Below are positions 15,971 through 23,878 of a stretch of DNA of 64,000 bases, one piece after another. How positions within the stretch are numbered: the stretch's first letter is position 1; every line of letters starts with the position of its first letter. The notes below the pieces were generated by a model. The model worked only from the letters and a program-made list of their open reading frames with translations. It was not told where the DNA came from and made no database searches. The translations under genes were made by a program, and so were the position numbers. This DNA is from Lachnospiraceae bacterium (lineage in GTDB: Bacteria > Bacillota > Clostridia > Lachnospirales > Lachnospiraceae), in the NCBI GenBank assembly GCA_017453065.1, contig JAFTKW010000005.1, forward strand, positions 35,304-99,303, given 5' to 3'.

Positions 15971-17359
15971 ATGAGCGAGACAGGAAGCGATAAGAAAGTT
16001 AAGAAATTGAAGAGAGTCAGTGCTGAGTTTTCACTCATCAAAGCATTGGTAAAAGGTGACTTTGCCACAAGACTTACCTTTTTAATCTGCGGGTTTGGAA
16101 ATATTTTTCACAAACAGATCACAAAGGGTATCCTGTTCTTGTTGGTAGAAATAGGATACATCTATTATATGATTAAATCTGGTGTGGAAAGCATTAAGAT
16201 GCTACCATCTCTCGGATGGCTCAAGCAGGAAGAGGTGTGGAATGATGCAAAGGGTGTCTATGAGTATACTGCAGGACATCAGTCCATCCAGATTTTGCTT
16301 TACGGTGTTATTGCTATAGCACTTACTATTTTGTTCGTTATTTACTGGAGAGCTTGTATCAAGAGTGCTTACAAGGCTCAGTGTTTACATAAAGAAGGTA
16401 AACATGTAAATACATTTGTTGACGATTTAAAAGCTTTAAGACATGAGAATTTGCACAAAACCCTGATGACGATTCCACTTACAGGTATTTTTGCATTTAC
16501 AGTGCTTCCACTGATTTTCATGATTTGTATGGCCTTCACAAACTACAGTAAGGTAGATGATCATCTTGTGTTGTTTGATTGGGTAGGTCTTGAGAACTTT
16601 GCAAAGGTTCTCAGTTTTTCTGATAAAATTGGACAGACTTTCTGGGGCGTACTTGGCTGGACTTTGGTTTGGGCAGTATTTGCTACCGGACTTAACTATA
16701 TACTTGGTATGATTCTGGCTATCGTTATCAATAGAAGGGGAACAAAATTCAAAGCCTTCTGGCGTTGTTGTTTCATGGTTTCTATTGCGATTCCACAGTT
16801 CGTATCCTTACTTATTGTTCGTTCCATGTTCAGTGCAGATGGAACAATCAATATGATGCTTAAGGAGTGGGGCTGGATTGAACAGTCCTTGCCATTCTTT
16901 ACAAACGAAACATGGTCTCGTGTAATGGTAATCATTATCAACCTTTGGGTTGGTATTCCATATACCATGATTCAGGCGACAGGTATCTTGCAGAATATCC
17001 CAGCAGAACTTTATGAATCTGCAAGGGTAGACGGTGCGAATGCATTTGTAACTTTCTTCAAGATTACACTTCCTTACATGATGTTCGTAATGACACCATA
17101 CCTGATTACACAGTTTACTGGTAACGTAAATAACTTCAACGTTATCTACCTTCTGTCAGGTGGTAACCCGACTCCGGTTGGTTCTACCGCAGGTAAGACG
17201 GACCTTTTGGTTACATGGCTCTACAAACTAACCGTTGACCAGCAGTACTACAACTTAGGTGCGGTTATTGGTATCTTGACATTCATCGTGCTTGCTGTTG
17301 TAGCACTTGTGACTTACAGAAATACAAATTCTTACAAAGATGAGGAGGGATTCCAATAA
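15971..17359 (+). CDS. Maltodextrin ABC transporter permease, MalF-like
   Basis: A 462-residue permease. A cytoplasmic start is followed by extra N-terminal helices and then the six-helix core, as in MalF; the EAA loop is ESARVDGANAFVTFFKITLP. AAAGGAGG stands at 15954-15961, nine bases before ATG 15971. Its stop shares one base with the start of the next permease. It is the sequence and positional counterpart of the permease at 5870, so the two operons probably arose by duplication. Confidence 0.93.
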   Translation: MSETGSDKKVKKLKRVSAEFSLIKALVKGDFATRLTFLICGFGNIFHKQITKGILFLLVEIGYIYYMIKSGVESIKMLPSLGWLKQEEVWNDAKGVYEYTAGHQSIQILLYGVIAIALTILFVIYWRACIKSAYKAQCLHKEGKHVNTFVDDLKALRHENLHKTLMTIPLTGIFAFTVLPLIFMICMAFTNYSKVDDHLVLFDWVGLENFAKVLSFSDKIGQTFWGVLGWTLVWAVFATGLNYILGMILAIVINRRGTKFKAFWRCCFMVSIAIPQFVSLLIVRSMFSADGTINMMLKEWGWIEQSLPFFTNETWSRVMVIIINLWVGIPYTMIQATGILQNIPAELYESARVDGANAFVTFFKITLPYMMFVMTPYLITQFTGNVNNFNVIYLLSGGNPTPVGSTAGKTDLLVTWLYKLTVDQQYYNLGAVIGILTFIVLAVVALVTYRNTNSYKDEEGFQ

Positions 17360-18228
17360 TGAAGAATATATCATCATCTGCAAAAGTGAGACGCTTTTTG
17401 GGTAACAGCATTGTGCACATTTTGTTGGCAGCCCTTGCTATTGTTTGGCTATTTCCTGTATTTTGGGTAGTGATGAAGAGTTTTTCTACCGATATTGGTA
17501 TTTATTCCAAGTCATTCTTCCCAGAAGAATTTACTTTGGCTAACTACATGAGATTGTTTACTGATACAACAGTACTTAACTTCCCACAGATGTTTAAGAA
17601 CACATTTATCGTAGCGATTTTTAGTTGCTTGGTTTCTACCTTCATGGTACTTGCAGTATCCTTCTGTATGTCCAGACTGCGTTTTAAGATGCGTAAGAAC
17701 TATATGAACATGGCTATGATTCTTACCCTGTTCCCTGGATTTATGTCCATGGTAGCTGTTTACTACATCTTGAAGTCTCTTGGACTTTCCGAAGGTTCAA
17801 TGATTCGTGTAGCACTTGTTATGGTTTATTCCGGTGGTGCGGGTATTGGCTTCTATGTTGCCAAAGGCTTCTTTGATACGATTCCTAAGGCACTTGACGA
17901 GGCTGCACTTATTGATGGTGCAACTAGATGGCAGATTTTTACCAAGATTACTATGCCACTCAGTAAGCCAATCATCGTTTATACTGTTCTTACTTCCTTT
18001 ATGGGACCATGGACAGACTTTATCTTTGCGAAGGTTATTTGCAGAGCAAATGCAGATTACTTTACAGTTTCAGTTGGATTGTGGAGAATGCTTGAAAAAG
18101 AGTATATCGCGAAGTGGTTTACTTCTTTTGCGGCAGGAGCGGTTCTTATTTCCATTCCTATTTCCATCTTGTTCATTGTGACTCAGAAGTTCTACGCAGA
18201 TGGAATGAGCGGAGCTGTAAAGGGCTAA
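17359..18228 (+). CDS. Maltodextrin ABC transporter permease, MalG-like
   Basis: A 289-residue permease with about six membrane helices and the EAA loop EAALIDGATRWQIFTKITMP. It overlaps the MalF-like gene by one base (TAATG). It is paralogous to the protein at 7294. The alpha-amylase gene follows after 13 bases. No ATPase gene is in the operon. Confidence 0.93.
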   Translation: MKNISSSAKVRRFLGNSIVHILLAALAIVWLFPVFWVVMKSFSTDIGIYSKSFFPEEFTLANYMRLFTDTTVLNFPQMFKNTFIVAIFSCLVSTFMVLAVSFCMSRLRFKMRKNYMNMAMILTLFPGFMSMVAVYYILKSLGLSEGSMIRVALVMVYSGGAGIGFYVAKGFFDTIPKALDEAALIDGATRWQIFTKITMPLSKPIIVYTVLTSFMGPWTDFIFAKVICRANADYFTVSVGLWRMLEKEYIAKWFTSFAAGAVLISIPISILFIVTQKFYADGMSGAVKG

Positions 18229-18241
18229 AGGAGATATTTAT

Positions 18242-19891
18242 ATGAAAAAGAGACTGTTAGCAGTCCTTTGTATTCTAGCCATGGTTTTTACAACCATGGC
18301 TGGTTGTACATCAAAGGATAAGGCTTTAACCGAGAACATTATTGATGACAATTACCGTACTTTTTACGAGGTGTTTGTCTATTCCTTTTTCGATAGCAAT
18401 GGAGATGGAATCGGCGATCTTCAGGGTTTGACCCAAAAACTAGATTACATATATGACAATGATCCTTCTACATCTACAGACTTAGGATGTAACGGTATCT
18501 GGCTGATGCCAATTATGCCATCTACTACCTATCACAAGTATGATGTAATTGATTACATGGATATTGATACTCAGTATGGCTCTATGGCTGACTTTGATGC
18601 TTTTATGGCAGAGTGTCAGGCAAGAGATATTCATGTACTTATCGATTTGGTTATCAACCATACTTCCACAGAGCATGAGTGGTTTCAACAGGCTTGCGAT
18701 TATTTAAGAACCATAGGCAATGCGGCTCCAGATGAGGCAGATTGCAAATATTTTGGCTATTACAATTTCTCTACTACCAAGGCCAGTGGAGTTTGGTATC
18801 AGGTGCCAGGTACAGATTGGTACTATGAAGCTCCTTTTTGGAGTGGTATGCCAGACCTTAATTTGTACAATGAAAATGTAAGAGCAGAGATTGAAGCGAT
18901 CACTCAGTTTTGGTTTGACAAAGGCGTGGCAGGTTTCAGATTGGATGCTGCCAAGGAATATCAATCTGGCGCAAATCAGGCCAACGTGGAGATTCTGACT
19001 TGGTTTAACGACATGGTAAAGGCGCAGAAGGAAGATGCGTACATTGTAGCAGAAGTATGGTTTAATGACGGCAGCTATGATGAGTATTATGCAAGCGGAA
19101 TTGACAGCTGCTTTGATTTCCAGTTCGCAAGTCAGGACGGTGTCATCGCGCAGGTGTTAAATGGCAAAGCAGATACAGGTGCCGTTGGATATGCCAAGAA
19201 ATGTGAAAAAATTCAGGAGCAGTTTGGCCAGTACAATCCAAACTATATCAATGCTCCGTTCTATGCAAACCATGATATGGGTAGAAGTGCTGGATATTAT
19301 GCGGGAGAGAATAGTATTGCAAAGACCAAGATGGGGCATGCAATGAATCTTTTGATGAGTGGTAGTGCTTTCCTTTATTACGGCGAAGAACTTGGTATGA
19401 AGGGCGCAGGCAAGGACGAAAACAAACGTCTTGGTATGATGTGGTACGAGGACACAAATGCAGAAGGCATGTGTGATGGACCAAAGGATGCAGATTCTGT
19501 AAAACAGAAATTTGACAGTCTGGAACTTCAGGTGCAGGATGAGACTTCTGTTTACAATTTTGTAAAACAGGTGCTTACAGTAAGAAATGCCTTCCCAGCT
19601 ATTGCAAGAGGCCAAGTGGAGTATATCGAAGAGGCTTCCAATGTACAGCTTGGCGTGATGCGTAAGACCTATGAAAAGGAAGAAGTGATTCTTGTTTTCA
19701 ACCTCTCAGCAGAAGATAGCGTGTTAGACTGCGCGGCATTGGCTGACACATTGACTATCGGAGGTAAATCCCTAAGCAAGGTAGACCCAAAAGCGACTCT
19801 TTACACAGGAGAGACCTTGATGAGTGTTGAAGGTGATAACATCACTGTTCCAGCGTACTCAGTACTTGTGTATGAGATTACAAATAAATAA
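18242..19891 (+). CDS. GH13 alpha-amylase-type lipoprotein
   Basis: A 549-residue extracellular glycoside hydrolase of family 13. The signal peptide ends TTMAGC (lipidated Cys22). The barrel starts FYEVFVYSFFDSNGDGIGDL, with a calcium-site-like Asp/Asn loop. Conserved regions are DLVINHTS (135-142), GFRLDAAKEY with nucleophile Asp235, VAEVW with acid/base Glu271 and NHD with Asp345. A short C-terminal beta domain follows. The missing large accessory modules suggest action on maltodextrins or soluble starch at the cell surface. As last gene of the malQ-malEFG operon it would produce oligosaccharides for the importer. Exact specificity (alpha-amylase, neopullulanase or glucosidase) cannot be fixed. 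Confidence 0.9.
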   Translation: MKKRLLAVLCILAMVFTTMAGCTSKDKALTENIIDDNYRTFYEVFVYSFFDSNGDGIGDLQGLTQKLDYIYDNDPSTSTDLGCNGIWLMPIMPSTTYHKYDVIDYMDIDTQYGSMADFDAFMAECQARDIHVLIDLVINHTSTEHEWFQQACDYLRTIGNAAPDEADCKYFGYYNFSTTKASGVWYQVPGTDWYYEAPFWSGMPDLNLYNENVRAEIEAITQFWFDKGVAGFRLDAAKEYQSGANQANVEILTWFNDMVKAQKEDAYIVAEVWFNDGSYDEYYASGIDSCFDFQFASQDGVIAQVLNGKADTGAVGYAKKCEKIQEQFGQYNPNYINAPFYANHDMGRSAGYYAGENSIAKTKMGHAMNLLMSGSAFLYYGEELGMKGAGKDENKRLGMMWYEDTNAEGMCDGPKDADSVKQKFDSLELQVQDETSVYNFVKQVLTVRNAFPAIARGQVEYIEEASNVQLGVMRKTYEKEEVILVFNLSAEDSVLDCAALADTLTIGGKSLSKVDPKATLYTGETLMSVEGDNITVPAYSVLVYEITNK

Positions 19892-19905
19892 AATGCAAAA
19901 AACCA

Positions 19906-19933
19906 AAGGCCCTGCAGTTACCTGCAGGGCCTT
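19906..19933. terminator. Hairpin after the amylase gene
   Basis: Perfect 12-bp stem AAGGCCCTGCAG (19906-19917) / CTGCAGGGCCTT (19922-19933), loop TTAC. On the + strand no T tract follows, whereas on the minus strand a T6 run does, so it may end transcription from both sides. Confidence 0.7.
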
Positions 19934-20080
19934 CGATTGTGTAAAAGGGGAATTCTTCCGGAATTCTTGCTATATAGCTCTCCAACTCTCGTTGGAACAA
20001 TTTTAGTATATACCATGGTAGGGAGTTTGTCCACCAAAATATTCTTAAAAGAACCAGTAAATAATGGGAGAATAGGGGTG

Positions 20081-20110
20081 CTTTTGTCCATATTTGTCCA
20101 CTTTTGTCGA
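20081..20110. repeat. Three tandem decamers, TTTGTCCA-type
   Basis: CTTTTGTCCA, TATTTGTCCA and CTTTTGTCGA follow each other without a gap, one DNA helix turn apart. They lie in the 300-base gap between two convergent genes. Otherwise this gap holds only the hairpins at 19906 and 20131 and a repeated GGAATTC near 19949-19966. Confidence 0.6.
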
Positions 20111-20130
20111 TGTATGCGAGGAAAATATAA

Positions 20131-20159
20131 CACCGCACTTGGATGGGCCGAGTGCGGTG
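20131..20159 (-). terminator. Terminator of the cNMP-domain gene (minus strand)
   Basis: Perfect 9-bp stem CACCGCACT (20131-20139) / AGTGCGGTG (20151-20159). On the minus strand a TTATATTTTC run follows, 33 bases beyond the stop of the 761-residue gene. Confidence 0.75.
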
Positions 20160-20191
20160 TGAAATACATTTTATGCCATGAGCAATTTGCT

Positions 20192-22477
20192 TTAGCGCTG
20201 TGCGAATGCTTGCTCGTCCAAGATTTCCTGAGGAACAGGGAGCCCTGCATTGGTGATCTTGGTGGAAAGTACATCCAAATGGTGTAAACGTTTCTTGTTC
20301 TGGAACATATAACGCTCTGTCATTTCCTTGTAGAGTGGGTTGGCCATAAGTGTGTTTCTCACTTGTGCGCTGAATGGACAGTGAGCAAAGAGAATGGTTC
20401 TGGCAACCTTGTTCATTCGAGGGGAACCAGCTCCTTCATACATAATCCAGAGAAGATAGTCAAGAATGAACATTTCTTTGAAATTGTTCTTGGCTTTGAG
20501 CAAGGTAGTTTTAATCTTTTCCTTGGCCTCTGGAGACAATTCATTGTTGCGTTTGTAGAACTGTATGTAATCAAAATATTCGCTGGTAAGAGAACGTTCT
20601 GAAAGATCGTTCCATCTCGCACCTTGGATACGTTTGCACATTTCCCAACGATAGTCGCCTGTCATACGAATGATGGCTACCTGCAAATCTTCTAAGAAGA
20701 AGATAGGGAGCATCATGCGGGCGTGAGTAGTGCGTTTGCGTCCTTCGATTTCCTGCCACATTACACCACGGGTACCTACGTTTGGCATCAAGATAAATTC
20801 AGGCAAATATTCAACGTGAATCATGTCGCGCAGATTGGTAAGCTTGTCGTGGGTGTAAAGCGTTTCTCTATAGTAGGCACCAAAGTCGATGGAGCGAACA
20901 AAGTCTAAGTTTTGCTCAAGTAACTGTGCTGTTACCAGGCATTTATCCAAAGGCTTGATAAAGTGATCGCGATGGAGGATAGGGCAGTAGGTAGAAATAC
21001 GACCAAAGGTAATCTTGTTTACCGTTGGGAACATGTTCTTTAATTCATACTGCACACGCTGAATGGAGTCGTCCATCAGTTTGCGTTCCTGCGCTTCCGT
21101 AATCTTTTTGGTGACTTTGAGATTGTGAACGTAATCCACATAGTCTTCTTCGTATTGGTTACGGCTTGGCAACTTCTTGCCGGTATATATAGCGCGTAGC
21201 CAATCGTAGAGTGTATACACGCGTGGCGCTTTGTTGGCATCCAGTGTGTCTGCTAACTTGCAAAGATATTCTAGGTTTTCCTTGCCTACCAGTTCCTCAT
21301 CGGCATAGCCAAAATAGAGGAATAGTTTGACTGGAAGAGGAAGGCTTGCTACAGTGACACTCTTTAAGAAGGTGGCCTGATAGAAAGCGACGAAGGCATC
21401 TGCAGAACGCTTTCTCAAATGGCTTACAGAATCGTCGCTGGAAGCAAGGTCTGTTACTTTGCGAAGGCTCATAACCACATTGCTGAAGTTGTTGGCGATT
21501 TCTTCTTCTGCCTCTGTGAATTTAAGCAATGTACCTAAAGAGTTTTTGAGGATTTCCTCGTATAGATTGATTTCTGCTACGTCTGGTACTGCAGTAGGAT
21601 CAACCAATTCATCTAAATCTACACTTGCAATAGGCTTTTGGAAGATAGCAATACGTTGTTCTACTACATTGGCATCCAAATAAGGACAGTTTCGTACCTC
21701 TAGGCTCATCTGATTTACTTGAGTCATGATGGTATCACGCTCTGGATGACCAGAAGGAGTCTGGACAAAAAGATTCTGGTATAGTCCGAACAAATCTGTA
21801 CCGCCATCTTGTATAAACAATTTGTAATAACTGGTTCGATAATCATAAATATAGCGGTAAGCACTTAAAAACCAATGGGAATCTAAGGAGGCCTTGTAAA
21901 GGAAACCGATAGAAACTCCTGGTTGGGAGGATAGAACAGCCCCGCCAACGCCAGCATACATGGATTCTAAGCCACCATAATAACCGGCTACCCAGGCATC
22001 CAAGGCAACCGTAGGATCAAAGTCTGAGAATTCTTCCAATTCTAAAAAATCATGAACGGTGACACCCAGTACCTGACAGGACTTGACGTATTGATCATAG
22101 TAGGAGGAAACATTGTTTGAAAGCATACTACTTTCAAAACAAATAGTGCTGTAACCGTTTAATAAATAATTGATTTGTCTAAAGGATGACTGACAAAACA
22201 AAGTAGCAAGCTGAGGAAGCGCGCCAAACATAGCGTGGAAAGACTGAATACCTTCCACATCGTAGGTTTCAAATGTTATATCTTCCAAAGCAGTATAGGT
22301 AAACTGATAGGTTTCCGAAGAGATGTCGCAAATACCGACAACGTCGCCTTTGCCTATGATAAAACTGCCGCCAGGAAAAGTTACACTGACTGAGCCGCTG
22401 GTAAGTAGATAAAGATTAGTGGTTGGCTGGCCAATTTCACACAGGATTTGACCTTTTGCTAACTGTTTCGCCTTCAT
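20192..22477 (-). CDS. Cyclic-nucleotide-binding-fold protein with large uncharacterised C-terminal region (761 aa)
   Basis: A 761-residue cytoplasmic protein. Residues 1-110 have the beta-roll pattern of Crp/Fnr effector domains (LAKGQILCEIGQPTTNLYLL, TSGSVSVTFPGGSFIIGKGD), but no DNA-binding helix-turn-helix follows. The remaining 650 residues are mostly helical, with no membrane segment and no catalytic motif I recognise. Notable stretches are YYGGLESMYAGVGGAVL, SDDSVSHLRKRSADAFVAFY and MMLPIFFLEDLQVAIIRMTGDYRWEMCKRIQG. Similar large proteins occur in Lachnospiraceae from memory, without a known role. The gene stands alone, flanked by terminators. Classic cAMP-contact residues are not evident, so ligand binding is uncertain. 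Confidence 0.8.
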   Translation of the reverse strand: MKAKQLAKGQILCEIGQPTTNLYLLTSGSVSVTFPGGSFIIGKGDVVGICDISSETYQFTYTALEDITFETYDVEGIQSFHAMFGALPQLATLFCQSSFRQINYLLNGYSTICFESSMLSNNVSSYYDQYVKSCQVLGVTVHDFLELEEFSDFDPTVALDAWVAGYYGGLESMYAGVGGAVLSSQPGVSIGFLYKASLDSHWFLSAYRYIYDYRTSYYKLFIQDGGTDLFGLYQNLFVQTPSGHPERDTIMTQVNQMSLEVRNCPYLDANVVEQRIAIFQKPIASVDLDELVDPTAVPDVAEINLYEEILKNSLGTLLKFTEAEEEIANNFSNVVMSLRKVTDLASSDDSVSHLRKRSADAFVAFYQATFLKSVTVASLPLPVKLFLYFGYADEELVGKENLEYLCKLADTLDANKAPRVYTLYDWLRAIYTGKKLPSRNQYEEDYVDYVHNLKVTKKITEAQERKLMDDSIQRVQYELKNMFPTVNKITFGRISTYCPILHRDHFIKPLDKCLVTAQLLEQNLDFVRSIDFGAYYRETLYTHDKLTNLRDMIHVEYLPEFILMPNVGTRGVMWQEIEGRKRTTHARMMLPIFFLEDLQVAIIRMTGDYRWEMCKRIQGARWNDLSERSLTSEYFDYIQFYKRNNELSPEAKEKIKTTLLKAKNNFKEMFILDYLLWIMYEGAGSPRMNKVARTILFAHCPFSAQVRNTLMANPLYKEMTERYMFQNKKRLHHLDVLSTKITNAGLPVPQEILDEQAFAQR

Positions 22478-22644
22478 TTGTTGCCTCCTTTTAGACGTAC
22501 TAACTTTATTATACAGAGAGTTTTTGTTGAATACAACTAAAAAACATGGTATTTTGGCGAATATTTCGTAATTTTAACTGTACTTTTCAAAAAATTATGT
22601 TAAAATAAATAATACATGAGTGTCACTTTTGTGGAGGTAATGTT

Positions 22645-23106
22645 TTGAATACAGATATCGAATATAGACAGCGTGTCGTAAAAGAATATAGAGAACAGGT
22701 AGAGCCATTGCTTAAATATATTCCATGGCTTCAAAACAAACAGGGTGCGAAAGCGTCCAGTACCTATGCGGGAGATGGCTTAAGCGAGCATTCTGTGCCA
22801 GTTCCAGTGTACGATGGAACCTTGATGAATTTTATTAAGGATGTTCAGCGAACAAAGCTTTTGGATAGAAATTATGTGTATGTATATTCCAGACTCAAAA
22901 TTCGTTCTGTTCAAGACGAGCGTCGCGCGATTGCTAGCGCTACACTTCGCGAGATGGATGTTTTGACGGGGATTTTGGCAAAGTATGTCATGGGAGGCAT
23001 GACCAAGGCAGCGCTTTGGCCTGAAGCTGTGGAGAACGGCATTTTTTTACAGCTATTGCTGAAGATGAAAGAAATATTAGAATTTTGGGATCAACCATTG
23101 GCATAG
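22645..23106 (+). CDS. Conserved-looking hypothetical protein (153 aa)
   Basis: A 153-residue soluble, mostly helical protein that I do not recognise. It starts with TTG at 22645, supported by GGAGG at 22633-22637 with seven-base spacing; the nearby ATG at 22640 is in a frame that stops at once. Sections such as YVYVYSRLKIRSVQDERRAI and GILAKYVMGGMTKAALWPEA have no motif I know. The gene ends 14 bases before a TetR-family gene in the same direction, so both are probably co-transcribed and perhaps functionally linked. Confidence 0.75.
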   Translation: MNTDIEYRQRVVKEYREQVEPLLKYIPWLQNKQGAKASSTYAGDGLSEHSVPVPVYDGTLMNFIKDVQRTKLLDRNYVYVYSRLKIRSVQDERRAIASATLREMDVLTGILAKYVMGGMTKAALWPEAVENGIFLQLLLKMKEILEFWDQPLA

Positions 23107-23120
23107 GAGTATAAGGATTT

Positions 23121-23705
23121 ATGGGCGAAAAATCACTACAAAAGAAACAGTATATATTGGAGACTGCGCGTAAGGTTTTTATGGAGAAGGGCTTTAAAAA
23201 CGTTACTATGAAGGATATAGTAGAAGCCTGCGATATCAGTAGAGGTGGTCTCTATTTATATTTCGGGAGTACAGAAGAGATTTTTTTGGAAGTACTAAAG
23301 ATGGAAGCGGGAGAAGCAGACGATGTCTTCTCTGACAATATTACAGAGGATGCTACAGCGTCCGATATCTTGATGCTGTTCTTAAAGGAACAAAAAAGAG
23401 AACTCCTTCGCAAGAAAAACAATTTGACAGTTGCAACTTATGAATATTTCTTTTCTACAGATGTACCAAAGAAGGACAATATCTTGAAAAAGCAGTTTGA
23501 CTCTGCAGTGAAGATTATCGAGAAATTGATTGAAGCTGGCGTAGAAAACGGCGAATTTGAATGTGAAGACTGCCGCGTGACAGCTCGAAATATTATGTTT
23601 GTATTGGAAGGTCTAAAGATTACTGCTAGAACTATTGGTGTATCTTCTGATACAGTGGATGAGGAATTGATGTACATTCTTCAGGGTCTTGGAATTGACG
23701 ATTAA
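23121..23705 (+). CDS. TetR/AcrR-family transcriptional regulator
   Basis: A 194-residue TetR-type regulator. The N-terminal helix-turn-helix is typical (YILETARKVFMEKGFKNVTM, then IVEACDISRGGLYLYFGSTE). The helical C-terminal domain (about residues 65-194) would bind a ligand and dimerise. It is downstream of and probably co-transcribed with the 153-residue protein gene and closed by a strong terminator. The target is unknown; TetR proteins most often repress neighbouring or divergent genes. Confidence 0.93.
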   Translation: MGEKSLQKKQYILETARKVFMEKGFKNVTMKDIVEACDISRGGLYLYFGSTEEIFLEVLKMEAGEADDVFSDNITEDATASDILMLFLKEQKRELLRKKNNLTVATYEYFFSTDVPKKDNILKKQFDSAVKIIEKLIEAGVENGEFECEDCRVTARNIMFVLEGLKITARTIGVSSDTVDEELMYILQGLGIDD

Positions 23706-23722
23706 AAATACACAAAATTAAG

Positions 23723-23752
23723 TGCTTCCAGTTTAAACTGGAAGCATTTTTT
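23723..23752 (+). terminator. Rho-independent terminator after the TetR gene
   Basis: Stem TGCTTCCAG (23723-23731) / CTGGAAGCA (23738-23746), loop TTTAAA (self-complementary), followed by T6. Confidence 0.9.
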
Positions 23753-23797
23753 ATAGGAAATCGCTTTATTTTGCATAAATTTTATATGATTGTCACA

Positions 23798-23826
23798 TTG
23801 CAAGGCATGGGAAGGTTTGGTAAAAT
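23798..23826 (+). promoter_or_regulatory. Promoter of purL
   Basis: TTGCAA (23798-23803) and TAAAAT (23821-23826) at exactly 17-base spacing, about 50 bases before the purL start. No purine riboswitch is visible in the short leader. Confidence 0.6.
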
Positions 23827-23878
23827 GAGACATGTGTGGGCATATCTTGCCTAGAAGACCAGACAGTTGGAGGAAATC

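Noticed and set aside
23753-23878. Purine riboswitch before purL
   Set aside because: No two-hairpin aptamer with the conserved core could be found, and the leader is only about 45 bases.
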